NCBI RefSeq assembly: GCF_900604955.1
Contig: NZ_UWPE01000002.1
Location: forward strand, 302,029 to 366,028
Length of the DNA stretch: 64,000 nucleotides
Reading direction: 5' to 3'
DNA from: Neoactinobaculum massilliense
Lineage (GTDB): Bacteria > Actinomycetota > Actinomycetes > Actinomycetales > Actinomycetaceae
The position numbers and the translations under genes were made by a program. The number at the start of each line of letters is the position of its first letter. Positions within the stretch are counted from its first letter, which is position 1. This document shows positions 45,346 to 54,566 of this stretch, piece by piece. Under the pieces are notes generated by a model that saw nothing but the letters and a program-made list of their open reading frames with translations, was not told the DNA's origin and did not search any database.

Positions 45346-46134
45346 TCAGTCGAGCGCTCGGTCAAGATGCACATACCCGCCATCCGGGAAGAACCACTCC
45401 CCGGTGGTGTGTGATGAGCAATCCGAGAGTAGGAACGCAGCGGCATTGGCGATCTCCTCCGGAGTGGTCATGCGCTTCTCCAGAGGGATCTTGGTAGTGA
45501 TAGCCGCCAAGCGATCCTTCTGTGCTTCTTCGTCACCAAAGGTTTTGATCCAGTTGGCATACATCGGCGTCCACGCCTCCGCCACAACAATTGCGTTGGT
45601 ACGAACACCATCTTTCGCCAGCGCCGCCGCCCATTCGCGAGTAAGCCCGAGAATGGCGCCCTTGGCCGCCGCGTATGCTGATGTCTTTCCCTGACCCGTC
45701 AGGGCAGTTTTTGACGTTATGTTGACGATGGATCCTCCTGCCCTCTTGAGGTAGCCCACCGCTTCATGCACGATCTCGAAATAGTGCGTCAGATTCTGGT
45801 GCAGGGATCTCTCAAACTCCCGCCACGAGGTAGTTTCCAGGGCAAGATTGTCATTAATGCCAGCATTATTCACCACGTGATCGATCCGCCCAAACTTCCT
45901 TCCAACCTCCTCAATGATGGGAGCAATCCTGTCCGTATCATTGAGATCAATCCGGTAGCAGGCAAAATCGGAGGCAACACTTTCAAGACGAGCCCTGTAA
46001 TCAGCGCGCGGATCAGCACGGTCCAGAATGACCGGGATGGCACCCTCCCGGGCGAGCCGGAACACAATCCCCTCGCCGATCCCGCTTAATCCGCCAGAAA
46101 CAATCGCCACATGGCCCTCAAGGTTCAGATCCAT
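45346..46134 (-). CDS. SDR-family L-fucose dehydrogenase
   Basis: A 262-residue NAD(P)-dependent short-chain dehydrogenase. SGGLSGIGEGIVFRLA is the cofactor Gly-motif, VNNAGINDN the NAG motif, NITSKTALTGQGKTSAYAAAKGA gives Ser, Tyr and Lys of the catalytic triad. By context it oxidises L-fucose to its lactone, the first chemical step of the pathway. The start at 46134 fits the fold; a longer reading adds 25 unrelated residues that overlap the dehydratase gene. Confidence 0.85.
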   Translation of the reverse strand: MDLNLEGHVAIVSGGLSGIGEGIVFRLAREGAIPVILDRADPRADYRARLESVASDFACYRIDLNDTDRIAPIIEEVGRKFGRIDHVVNNAGINDNLALETTSWREFERSLHQNLTHYFEIVHEAVGYLKRAGGSIVNITSKTALTGQGKTSAYAAAKGAILGLTREWAAALAKDGVRTNAIVVAEAWTPMYANWIKTFGDEEAQKDRLAAITTKIPLEKRMTTPEEIANAAAFLLSDCSSHTTGEWFFPDGGYVHLDRALD

Positions 46135-46183
46135 CTCAACACTCCATCGTGTAATCGCTTGACCATTGGTGCTTCCGAGACGC

Positions 46184-47467
46184 CTACCCCCGGTACGTGA
46201 ATTCTTCAATCGAGGCGGGGAGCATCTCCGTCCCGGCCCCCGGAGTTCGTTGCGCTACATACCGCCCATTGCGAATCACCGTCGGGGAAACAAAGTGTTC
46301 ATGCAAGTGATCCACGTATTCGATGCGCCGATTTTCCATGTTCCCAGACACAGCCACGTAATCAAACATGGACATATGCGCAACCACTTCGCAAAGTCCC
46401 ACACCGCCGGCATGGGGGCAAACAGGAACGCCGAACTTGGCGGCGAGCAGAAGAATCGCAAGATTCTCATTCGGGCCGGCCACTCGCGTGGCATCCATCT
46501 GCAGAATCGATAGTGCGTGCGCCTGCAGGTATTGCTTCGCAAGCACACGGTTCATCATGTGTTCACCGGTGGCCACCGGTATTGGGGCAATCGCCTTCTG
46601 AATGGCGGCGTGCCCAAGGACATCATCCGGGCTGGTTGGCTCTTCCACCCAGGCCAGATCATATTCGCTCAGCGCGCGGATCCACTCGATCGCCTCCGGC
46701 ACGTCCCACCGCTGGTTCGCGTCAACGGCAATTCGGATATCAGGGCCCACCGCCTCGCGGGCAAGCCTCAGGCGATGCCGGTCTTCATCCAAATCGGCAC
46801 CAACTTTTAGTTTGATCTGATTAAAGCCCTCAACCTCTACCGCCTCACGCGCGAGGCGAACGAGCTTTTCGTCGTCGTACCCTAGCCAGCCGGGGGTGGT
46901 GGTATATCCCGGATAGCCACTCTCCAGGATCTCCTGCGTTCGCCGCTCACGGCCCGGTTCGGCTCTCTTCAAAATCTCGAGCGCCTCGGTGCGGGTTAAC
47001 ACATCGGTCAAATACCGGAAATCAACACAGTCAACAAGTTCCTCGGGGCTCATCGAGCTGAGTAATTGCCACAGTGGCATCCCCGCTCGCTTTGCCTTGA
47101 GATCCCACAGCGCGGTGAGCACGGCGCCGATTGCCATGTGCTCCACGCCTTTTTCTGGGCCCAACCATCTCAGCTGCGAGTCATAGACAAATAGTCTCCA
47201 CGCCGCCCCCATATCAGCGAGGAGTTCTTCAACATTTCGCCCCACCAGGTGATCTTCCAGTGCTTTGATCGCGGCGACTTCAACATCATTTCCACGGCCG
47301 ATCGTAAAGACAAATCCATCGCCCTCCAGGCCATCGTCCGCATCTGTGTGCACCGACACATACGCCGCTGAGTAGTCAGGATCCGGGTTCATGGCGTCCG
47401 AGCCGTCCAGCATCGTGGACGTTGGAAAGCGAACGTCATGCGTGGTTATCCCCGTGAACGTGCTCAA
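46184..47467 (-). CDS. L-fuconate dehydratase (enolase superfamily)
   Basis: A 427-residue Mg-dependent dehydratase of the mandelate-racemase group that turns L-fuconate into 2-keto-3-deoxy-L-fuconate. FNQIKLKVG carries the catalytic Lys pair, AVDANQRWD and [10 protein letters not shown] the metal ligands, VATGEHMMN the next ligand, and [11 protein letters not shown] the catalytic His. The N-terminal [24 protein letters not shown] is typical of fuconate dehydratases. A TTG start at 47467 is chosen because AAAGGAGA lies just upstream. It is the first gene of the leftward fucose operon. Confidence 0.9.
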   Translation of the reverse strand: MSTFTGITTHDVRFPTSTMLDGSDAMNPDPDYSAAYVSVHTDADDGLEGDGFVFTIGRGNDVEVAAIKALEDHLVGRNVEELLADMGAAWRLFVYDSQLRWLGPEKGVEHMAIGAVLTALWDLKAKRAGMPLWQLLSSMSPEELVDCVDFRYLTDVLTRTEALEILKRAEPGRERRTQEILESGYPGYTTTPGWLGYDDEKLVRLAREAVEVEGFNQIKLKVGADLDEDRHRLRLAREAVGPDIRIAVDANQRWDVPEAIEWIRALSEYDLAWVEEPTSPDDVLGHAAIQKAIAPIPVATGEHMMNRVLAKQYLQAHALSILQMDATRVAGPNENLAILLLAAKFGVPVCPHAGGVGLCEVVAHMSMFDYVAVSGNMENRRIEYVDHLHEHFVSPTVIRNGRYVAQRTPGAGTEMLPASIEEFTYRG

Positions 47468-47519
47468 TTCAGTCTCCTTTGACCAGAACAATTCACATGT
47501 GTTTCGTACCACGGACTAT

Positions 47520-47548
47520 AGTTTCATGTGTCGAAACTGACAAGTTTC
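47520..47548. promoter_or_regulatory. Putative IclR operator between divergent fucose genes
   Basis: Three alternating half-sites AGTTTC (47520-47525), GAAACT (47533-47538) and AGTTTC (47543-47548) form two overlapping inverted repeats with 7- and 4-base spacers. They lie in the 114-bp gap between the dehydratase and the IclR gene, where an autoregulated repressor should bind. Confidence 0.6.
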
Positions 47549-47581
47549 GCGCGTGAGGTTCACTTGAAGATTGGAGGAGCA

Positions 47582-48343
47582 ATGAACAAGCCGGAAAGGG
47601 TGACCGCAGCTGATAAGACCCTCCTTGTCCTGGAGGCCGCCATCGACCATCCGCGGTTTACAGACATCGTTGAAGTCACCGCCCTGTCAAAGACAACGGT
47701 TCACCGCATCCTCCGAACCCTGATGGATCATGACTTCCTCACGCAAACCGAAGAGGGCCATTACACCGCCGGTCCCCGCGCTTTATCGCTTGCCTCCAGA
47801 GCATTCACCAACATTGATATCTCTGAAATTGCCCGGCCGTATCTTGAGTCCCTTGTGCAAAGAACCGGCTTCCAGGCCCACCTCGGAGCACCCAACGGAT
47901 CAGAGGCCATCTACCTTGCAATCATCGAGGCCGACAAGCCCTATTCGATACCATCCGCCGTTGGCCGCACCCTTCCCCTCCACACGTCTGCCATGGGCAA
48001 GCTGTTCTTGGCGAACGCGTCAGAAACACACCTTAAGAACTACCTGCTTGATCCAGGACTCTTTCCCCGCACTCCGCACTCATTCACGGATGCAGACCTG
48101 TTCAAGAAAGAGTTGCAGAAGATCAAAGAGAACGGCTTCGCTATCGACGACGAGGAGAACGTTCCCGGCATTCGCTGCATAGGCGCGCCGGTCCGGGACC
48201 ACACCGGGCACGTCACGCACGCAATTTCTCTCACCACGCTCGCACTGGAAACCTCGACCGCCCAGCTTGAGAAAACAGCTCCGGCGGAAATTGAAACAGC
48301 CAACGCGATCTCGCATGCACTCGGCTGGGAGGAAAGCAAGTAG
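47582..48343 (+). CDS. IclR-family transcriptional regulator of the fucose operon
   Basis: A 253-residue regulator with an N-terminal winged helix (TDIVEVTALSKTTVHRILRTLMDHDFL, about 20-50) and a C-terminal effector domain (about 80-250; RTGFQAHLGAPNGSEAIYLAIIEA, PLHTSAMGKLFLA, GIRCIGAPVRDHTGHV). It probably responds to L-fucose or a pathway intermediate. The start at 47582 follows TTGGAGGAG. It is divergent from the operon it likely controls. Confidence 0.9.
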   Translation: MNKPERVTAADKTLLVLEAAIDHPRFTDIVEVTALSKTTVHRILRTLMDHDFLTQTEEGHYTAGPRALSLASRAFTNIDISEIARPYLESLVQRTGFQAHLGAPNGSEAIYLAIIEADKPYSIPSAVGRTLPLHTSAMGKLFLANASETHLKNYLLDPGLFPRTPHSFTDADLFKKELQKIKENGFAIDDEENVPGIRCIGAPVRDHTGHVTHAISLTTLALETSTAQLEKTAPAEIETANAISHALGWEESK

Positions 48344-48747
48344 CTACGGGTGCCGTCCGACGCCGAAGCCTCCGGTCGCGTACTACTAACACTAGCCCTG
48401 GCCGTGCTCGGGTCGCTGTCAGCGCCAGCCCGTAGGGCACAGCCGCCGAACACCGGGCTACACGCCGCGCGCCCCACACCCGGGACCGCGCAGGACCGCG
48501 CTGCGACGTCGTCGCCCCACCGCGTGCACATTTTCTCTCATTTTGAGAATCATCCCCTTCCCCGGGTAATACCACACACCTATTTCGCTCTAAACTGGCC
48601 CAATTACGCCACTCCCTCCCTGCGGTTAAGTTTTATCATGATGCAATAGTTTTATTTGCATGCTGCAGGTTTTTTCGTATTCTAGAGGGGTCCAACGAAC
48701 ACGGCTCCTCTGGAGCACGGTTTCGGCTCAACGATTGGAAGACAACG
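48344..48747. other. Intergenic region upstream of the serine genes
   Basis: About 400 bp. The left part is GC-rich and featureless apart from CGACGTCG at 48504-48511; the right part (48540-48690) is AT-rich and holds the likely promoter of the serine operon. No gene is supported. Confidence 0.5.
48656..48683 (+). promoter_or_regulatory. Likely promoter of the serine transporter gene
   Basis: TTGCAT (48656-48661) and TATTCT (48678-48683) are 16 bases apart, in an AT-rich patch about 65 bp before the ATG at 48748. Confidence 0.45.
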
Positions 48748-50130
48748 ATGTCTGAAAAGGTCGATTCCCCGGTTGCCTCTCCGGCCACCGCCCCCGCGCC
48801 GCCGCAGGCGGAAATCAAGAACATTCTCACCGGCGCCACCAAGAGGGTTCCCAACGCCGTGGCAGCCAATCCTCTAGCCTGGCACAAAGGTGACACCATC
48901 TGGATGCTGTCCCTGTTCGGCACGGCCATCGGCGCCGGCACCCTATTCCTTCCCATTAATGCCGGAGTGGGCGGCATTATCCCCCTCATCGTTATGGCCA
49001 TCATCGCCTTCCCCATGGCCTATTTCGCGCATCGCGGCCTCACCCGTTTCGTCCTCTCCGGCACGTCAGCCAGCGACGACATCACGGTGGTAGCCGAGGA
49101 ACAATTCGGCCGGCGGGCAGGCAACTGGATCACGGTCCTCTACTTCCTCTCCGTGTACCCCATTCTGCTGGTCTACGCCGTATCCATCACAAACACGGTG
49201 CAGTCATTCCTGGTGAACCAGCTCCACGTGGGCGCACCGCCGCGCTGGCTTCTCTCGCTTCTCCTGGTCACCGGCCTCATTGCCATCGTGAGTTTCGGGG
49301 AAGCGGTGATTACCCGCGTGATGAGCACCCTCGTGTTCCCCTTCATCGCGGTCCTGGTTGCCCTCGGCCTGTTCCTTGTCCCGTTCTGGAACACGTCACT
49401 CTTCCACACGTTCTCCCTGTCCTCGGTAGCAAAAACCACCGGTCAGGGCCTGGGCGCCACCCTGTGGCTCCTCATGCCCGTCATCGTGTTCGCGTTTAAT
49501 CACTCCCCCATCATTTCCTCCTTCGCGGTGGACAACCGGAAAACCTACGGCATCTTTGCCGAGCGCAAAACATCCCGCATCCTTGCCTACGCCGAGCTCC
49601 TCATGGTGGTAGTGGTCATGTTCTTCGTTCTCTCGTGCTCCCTGGCTCTCTCCCCGGCGGATTTGATGGAGGCTAAGCATCAGAACGTCACCATCCTCAC
49701 CTACCTGGCGACGCGTTTTAACCAGCCCGTTATCGAATGGGTGGGGCCGATCGTGGCGATGATCGCCGTCACCAAGTCCTTCCTGGGGCACTACCTTGGC
49801 GCATCCGAAGGTTTCGAGGGCATGGTGGTGCGCATCGGCAAGAATCACCAGCGCGCCCTCACGGCCACCTGGCTGCATCGCTTCACCGCGGTGTTCATGC
49901 TCCTCACCGCATGGCTGGTTTCCTGGGCCAATCCGTCCATCCTGGACATGATTGAAACCATGTGCGGCCCAATCATCGCCCTGCTCCTCTTCATCCTGCC
50001 CATGTATGCAATCAAGAAGGTCCCGGCGATGGCCAAATACAGGGGTCACATCTCCAACCTGTTCGTGGTGATCACGGGCCTTATCGCCGTCACCGCAATT
50101 TTCTACAACATTTACCTCATGTTCGCCTAG
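48748..50130 (+). CDS. sdaC: Serine/threonine proton symporter (SdaC/TdcC, HAAAP family)
   Basis: A 460-residue transporter with about 11 helices that imports L-serine with protons. LFGTAIGAGTLFLPINAGVGG is the signature of the first helix, with IVFAFNHSPIISSFA in the middle and VTKSFLGHYLGASEGFEGM later. A polar N-tail of about 40 residues precedes the core. GGAAG lies before the ATG. The serine deaminase gene follows after 9 bases, so uptake and breakdown are coupled. Confidence 0.92.
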   Translation: MSEKVDSPVASPATAPAPPQAEIKNILTGATKRVPNAVAANPLAWHKGDTIWMLSLFGTAIGAGTLFLPINAGVGGIIPLIVMAIIAFPMAYFAHRGLTRFVLSGTSASDDITVVAEEQFGRRAGNWITVLYFLSVYPILLVYAVSITNTVQSFLVNQLHVGAPPRWLLSLLLVTGLIAIVSFGEAVITRVMSTLVFPFIAVLVALGLFLVPFWNTSLFHTFSLSSVAKTTGQGLGATLWLLMPVIVFAFNHSPIISSFAVDNRKTYGIFAERKTSRILAYAELLMVVVVMFFVLSCSLALSPADLMEAKHQNVTILTYLATRFNQPVIEWVGPIVAMIAVTKSFLGHYLGASEGFEGMVVRIGKNHQRALTATWLHRFTAVFMLLTAWLVSWANPSILDMIETMCGPIIALLLFILPMYAIKKVPAMAKYRGHISNLFVVITGLIAVTAIFYNIYLMFA

Positions 50131-50139
50131 GAGATTCCC

Positions 50140-51525
50140 ATGTATATCTCTGTGTTTGACATCTTCAAGATCGGTGTTGGTCCCTCCAGTTCGCACACGG
50201 TTGGCCCGATGAAGGCCGGTTTTGCGTTCGTTGGGGAGTTGGAACGCGAGGGTCTTTTCGACGACGTCGCCAGCGTGCAGGCCGACCTGTACGGATCCCT
50301 TTCTATGACCGGCCGGGGTCACGGAACAGATAAGGCCGTCATCATGGGCCTGAGCGGGTGCCTCCCGGACACGGTGGAGATCGCCTCGATTCCCACCACC
50401 GTCGATACGGCGCGCACGCAGGGTGTGCTCATGCTGGGCGGCGTGAAAGAAGTGGCGTTCCCGAAGAAGGATGGGGTGCGCTTTAACTTCAAGCGGCTAC
50501 CGCTCCACGAAAACGGGATGAGCATTAGTGCATATGATGCCTCCGGCGCCCTCCTGCTGAAAAAGACGTATTACTCGGTAGGCGGCGGCTTCATCGTGGA
50601 CGAGGAGCACTTCGGCATGCAGGCACCCGAGGATGATATCGAGGTCCCCTACCCCTTCGATTCGGCGCAGGAATTGCTCACCTACACGAAGCGGGGCCAC
50701 ATGTCACTGGTGGATATTGCGTGGGCCAATGAGCTAGCCCTCCACAGCGAGGAGGAGATTCGCGGCTACCTGGCCCGGGTGTGGGACGTCATGCGGGAGG
50801 GCATTGAGCATGGGGAAACAACCAGCGGAAACCTGCCCGGCCGGCTCATGGTTCCGCGCCGCGCCGCCGAGCTGTACCAAAAGCTCATGAAAACCGATCC
50901 GGATGCCACCGATCCGCACGCAATCATGGACTGGACCAACATGTACGCACTTGCCATTAATGAGGAGAACGCCGCCGGTGGCCGCGTGGTGACCGCACCT
51001 ACCAACGGTGCCTGCGGCATCGTGCCCGCGGTGCTGGCCTACTACAACAAGATGGTCAAACCGGTAACGGAGAAGGAATACATCCCCTACTTCCTGGTGG
51101 CCGCCATGGTCGGGGCACTCTACAAGATGAACGCCTCCATTTCAGGAGCCGAAGTAGGCTGCCAGGGCGAAGTTGGGGTGGCCTGCTCAATGGCCGCCGC
51201 CGGGCTGGCACAGCTCTCGGGCGCCTCCCCCGAGCGTGTGGCCGCTGCCGCAGAGATCGGGATGGAGCACAACCTGGGCCTCACCTGCGATCCGGTGCTC
51301 GGCCAGGTGCAGGTGCCGTGCATCGAACGCAATGCCATGGCGTCCGTCAAGGCCATCGACGCCGTGCGCCTCTCACTCACGCGGGATACGGAACCCGTGG
51401 TGAGCCTCGACCAGGTCATAGCCACCATGTATCAAACCGGCAAGGACATGATGGCGAAGTATCGCGAAACCGCGCAGGGCGGCCTGGCCGTGGCGCTCTA
51501 CCCCAAGACAGCTCCCTGTGACTAG
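50140..51525 (+). CDS. sdaA: L-serine ammonia-lyase (single-chain, Fe-S)
   Basis: A 461-residue enzyme that converts L-serine to pyruvate and ammonia using a [4Fe-4S] cluster. VFDIFKIGVGPSSSHTVGPMKA opens the beta domain. The alpha domain shows PTNGACGIVPAVLAYY, GCQGEVGVACSMAAAG and GLTCDPVLGQVQVPCIERNAM, which supply the cluster and catalytic Cys residues. GAGAT precedes the ATG. The pyruvate made would feed pyruvate oxidase or lactate dehydrogenase. Confidence 0.95.
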   Translation: MYISVFDIFKIGVGPSSSHTVGPMKAGFAFVGELEREGLFDDVASVQADLYGSLSMTGRGHGTDKAVIMGLSGCLPDTVEIASIPTTVDTARTQGVLMLGGVKEVAFPKKDGVRFNFKRLPLHENGMSISAYDASGALLLKKTYYSVGGGFIVDEEHFGMQAPEDDIEVPYPFDSAQELLTYTKRGHMSLVDIAWANELALHSEEEIRGYLARVWDVMREGIEHGETTSGNLPGRLMVPRRAAELYQKLMKTDPDATDPHAIMDWTNMYALAINEENAAGGRVVTAPTNGACGIVPAVLAYYNKMVKPVTEKEYIPYFLVAAMVGALYKMNASISGAEVGCQGEVGVACSMAAAGLAQLSGASPERVAAAAEIGMEHNLGLTCDPVLGQVQVPCIERNAMASVKAIDAVRLSLTRDTEPVVSLDQVIATMYQTGKDMMAKYRETAQGGLAVALYPKTAPCD

Positions 51526-51529
51526 GCAC

Positions 51530-51554
51530 GTGGGGCGCAACCGCAGCGCCCCAC
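51530..51554 (+). terminator. Hairpin after serine deaminase gene
   Basis: GTGGGGCGC (51530-51538) pairs with GCGCCCCAC (51546-51554) around a 7-base loop, 4 bases after the stop codon. There is no T-run, so it may be a weak terminator or a readthrough point towards the next gene. Confidence 0.5.
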
Positions 51555-51747
51555 CTCACCCACCCCACCGCCATTATTTTCAGGACAAAGCATGAAACAA
51601 CACGGCACCTATCGTCCCTCGGAACCCAAAGCCCCCGCACGGCGTCGGCTTGGACTTCCTGCTCGGACGGACAAAAAATTGATTATTATTGGTACCTATA
51701 CCGAGGACGAGCACAACCACGCAGAACTAAGCAGGACGGTGACAACG

Positions 51748-52416
51748 ATGACGAGCGATTCGGAATACATCCGCATGTTCGCACCGCTTGTCCGGTTCCT
51801 CGGTGCGGCGCTGGGGCCCTCCACCGAAGTGGTGCTGCACGATGTTTCTGACCTGGACCACTCGGTGGTAGCCATCGCTAATGCGGAGCTATCCGGCAGA
51901 AGAATCGGTTCTCCCGCCACCAGCCTCATGCTGCGCACACTGCAGCACGGGAAAGATTCGAATACAGAATTCGTGGCCGGCCTCGATGCCGAAACCAGCG
52001 ACGGTAAGCATCCGCTCCGCTCCTCCACATTCTTTATTCGCCGCGATGGCCGGCTGGTAGGCATGCTCTGCCTCAACTCGGATAACACCTCGCTCACCGA
52101 ACTGGAGCGCGTGGTGCAGAAACTGGTGCGCGATCATCGGCCAGAAGTGCCGGCCCCCGCGGAGCCCCCCGAACAGCTGGTGACCTCCATTGACGGCCTG
52201 TGCGCCACCGCGATTGCCACGGCCGTGCGCGCAAAGGGCGTGCCCGTCACCCATTTCACGCCGGAGGATCGCATGGATGTGGTGCGCGCGCTCAATAATG
52301 ACGGATTTTTCCAGTTCAAGGGCGGCGTGGCGCATCTGGCGCACAATCTTCACGTGTCCGAACCCACCGTGTACCGCTATTTGCACGCGGCACGGCGGGA
52401 AGGACAGGTCGCCTAG
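51748..52416 (+). CDS. YheO/DauR-type PAS-HTH regulator
   Basis: A 222-residue regulator with an N-terminal YheO-like PAS domain (TEVVLHDVSDLDHSVVAIANAELSGRRIGSPAT) and a C-terminal helix-turn-helix (FFQFKGGVAHLAHNLHVSEPTVYRYL). Relatives such as DauR control D-amino acid use, so control of the serine genes upstream is plausible. The start is uncertain: ATG 51748 matches family length, but ATG 51592 has a better-placed AGGA and would add 52 residues. Its stop codon directly abuts the stop of the convergent isomerase gene. Confidence 0.75.
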   Translation: MTSDSEYIRMFAPLVRFLGAALGPSTEVVLHDVSDLDHSVVAIANAELSGRRIGSPATSLMLRTLQHGKDSNTEFVAGLDAETSDGKHPLRSSTFFIRRDGRLVGMLCLNSDNTSLTELERVVQKLVRDHRPEVPAPAEPPEQLVTSIDGLCATAIATAVRAKGVPVTHFTPEDRMDVVRALNNDGFFQFKGGVAHLAHNLHVSEPTVYRYLHAARREGQVA

Positions 52417-53694
52417 CTAGCCGCGGCGCGTGGCGGCCGCTTCCTTCGTGGCGCGCGCAAAACCTACCGCATAGTCGCCATCACGCAGAACTAGCGCCTG
52501 ATAGGCGTGGTAGATCTCCGGCATACCGGTCCACGTGCGCTCGGAGAGGCGGTTGGACCGATCCAGTTCCTCCCGCCAGTGACCGGGTGAGGCAATGAGG
52601 AATTCGCGGGCGTACGCCCACCACTCGGCTTCCCAGCGGCGAAGCGGTAGGTCGAGGAGATCCAGGCCAGCCAAGGATACCCCGGCGCTGCCCAGTTCGC
52701 GGATCGCGCCGGCGGCCACCACCACCGCGTTCAGAGCCTCACACACCACCCAGTGCATGCGCTCGTGGGTGATGGGGGTGCCGTCGAAATCCGTGGTGTA
52801 GATGAAGCCGGGTGCGCCATCCACCGCCCAGCCGTCACGGACAGACTGCGCAATGAGCGCCAGTTCGCGGGATATTTCAGCCTGCGGGATGAGCCCCGCG
52901 CGCCACGCCATTACGTGCGCCTGGATGGAGAGCCGCGCCCACTCGAAACCATGACCAATGGTCACACCGTAGGGGCGGAATGGATCCGCCGGCCGCTCTC
53001 GGTTGTAATCCGGATCTGGCTCCCACCGCTCCGTGTAGTGCTCCAGAATGCGCCAGCCCCGTTCGCGAGCGCCGTCCATGACGAAATCACAGATCCGCAC
53101 GGCCCGCCGCAGGTAGGTGGTATCACCGGTGGCGTCATAGACGGCCAGCAGGGACTCGGTGGTGTGCATATTCGCGTTGATGCCACGGTAGGGTTCCGTC
53201 CAACTCCAGTCGGCACTGGCGGATTCACGTACCCGCCCCACGGAGGGCTCCCACCAGTGCTCCTCGCTCTGGGCGAGTGCACGCTCCAGCAGCTCGCCCG
53301 CATCGGGATGTCCGGCCTGCAGTGCGCTGGCTGCCGCGAGCACCACGAAGGCGTGCGAATAGGACTCCTTCACGTCGTCGCCCTCGCGGAGGGGGCCACC
53401 GCCGGACACGTCCACGGAACGGAACCACCCGCCGTGTTCGGCGTCGTACAGGTTCTCACGCAGGGCGTGCATACCGTGATCCAGGAGGGGTGCGGCGGCC
53501 CTGTTGCCCCGGAGTACTTCGCAGGCGAATACGTGAGTGAACCGCCCATTAATCCATAGTTCGACGCCGTGGTCAGCCTGATGGTGGCCGTCCGCGTCCA
53601 GGTAACCGAAGCCGGCCGGCACCACCGCGCGGGTTGCAAAACGAATGAGGGCGTCGCGCTCGGCGTGGCGCCACATGTTCATCTTCTCGGTCAT
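52417..53694 (-). CDS. AGE-family mannose isomerase-like protein
   Basis: A 425-residue (alpha/alpha)6-barrel enzyme of the N-acylglucosamine 2-epimerase/YihS family. Conserved His-containing segments ELWINGRFTHVFACEV, RGINANMHTTESLLAVYDAT, IGHGFEWARL and ITHERMHWVVCEALNA can be seen. Within a mannosidase operon it most likely isomerises mannose to fructose, as in bifidobacterial N-glycan clusters. It overlaps the upstream permease gene by ATGA and is the last gene of the operon. Confidence 0.85.
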   Translation of the reverse strand: MTEKMNMWRHAERDALIRFATRAVVPAGFGYLDADGHHQADHGVELWINGRFTHVFACEVLRGNRAAAPLLDHGMHALRENLYDAEHGGWFRSVDVSGGGPLREGDDVKESYSHAFVVLAAASALQAGHPDAGELLERALAQSEEHWWEPSVGRVRESASADWSWTEPYRGINANMHTTESLLAVYDATGDTTYLRRAVRICDFVMDGARERGWRILEHYTERWEPDPDYNRERPADPFRPYGVTIGHGFEWARLSIQAHVMAWRAGLIPQAEISRELALIAQSVRDGWAVDGAPGFIYTTDFDGTPITHERMHWVVCEALNAVVVAAGAIRELGSAGVSLAGLDLLDLPLRRWEAEWWAYAREFLIASPGHWREELDRSNRLSERTWTGMPEIYHAYQALVLRDGDYAVGFARATKEAAATRRG

Positions 53695-54566
53695 CCCTTG
53701 ACCGCTCCTTCCTCCACGCCGCGGAAGAAGTACCGCTGCATGGTTGAGAAAATGATGATGATGGGGATCAGGGCGATCACCGTGCCCGCGGCCACCACCC
53801 GGGGATTCTGCCCGAATGCGGACTGCAGGTACTGCATGCCCACCGTCAGCGTGTATTTTTCCGGATCCGAGAGCACCACCAGTGGCCAGAGGAAATCATC
53901 CCAGGCACCGATAAAGGAAAATAGTGCAACCACGGAGGCCATGCCGCGCACGTTGGGCCACACCACATAGTGAATCCGCTGCCACGTACTGGTGCCGTCC
54001 ACCACCGCCGCATCAATGAGCGCATGCGGAATCATCCGGCAGGACACCGCCATGAGCAGTACGTTCATGGCCGCGATCGCCCCGGGCATCCACACGCCCA
54101 CCAGCGAATTTTCAAAACCCATTGCCTTGACCGTGAGGTACTGGCTGGTCAGCGTCACCTCGCCGGGGAGGAGCAGGGTGGAAAGCAGGATAGCCACCGT
54201 TATCTTTTTCCCACGGAAATTCATCTGGGCGATCGCGTAGCCTGCCAGCGTGGCGAAAATGGTATTTGAAAGCACGGAGGCCAGTGCCACCAGCACCGAA
54301 TGCCAGCCGTAGCTGATAATCGGGACGGTACGCGCCACCTCCGCGAAATTACTCCAGGTGGGATTTTCGGGGATTAACCGCGGCGGGAACTGATAAATAT
54401 CCTCCCCCGCCCCCTTAAATGCGGTGGAAAGCTCCCAGAGGAACGGACCCACGGAGACGATGAACAGAATGATAAGGAGAATGTACTTGACGCTCACCAA
54501 CCCCGGCGTGACGTGCTCATAGGGTGCAGAACCACGCCGGTACCATTTTTCCTTTGCCTGCTTCAT
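53691..54566 (-). CDS. ABC sugar transporter permease (MalG type)
   Basis: A 291-residue permease of the CUT1 carbohydrate importer family with six helices. The EAA loop lies in ALIDAAVVDGTSTWQRIHYVVWPNVRG, where it contacts the ATPase. No ATPase gene is present in the operon, so a shared MsmK-type ATPase encoded elsewhere is expected. It overlaps the MalF-type gene by 4 bases. Confidence 0.92.
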   Translation of the reverse strand: MKQAKEKWYRRGSAPYEHVTPGLVSVKYILLIILFIVSVGPFLWELSTAFKGAGEDIYQFPPRLIPENPTWSNFAEVARTVPIISYGWHSVLVALASVLSNTIFATLAGYAIAQMNFRGKKITVAILLSTLLLPGEVTLTSQYLTVKAMGFENSLVGVWMPGAIAAMNVLLMAVSCRMIPHALIDAAVVDGTSTWQRIHYVVWPNVRGMASVVALFSFIGAWDDFLWPLVVLSDPEKYTLTVGMQYLQSAFGQNPRVVAAGTVIALIPIIIIFSTMQRYFFRGVEEGAVKG

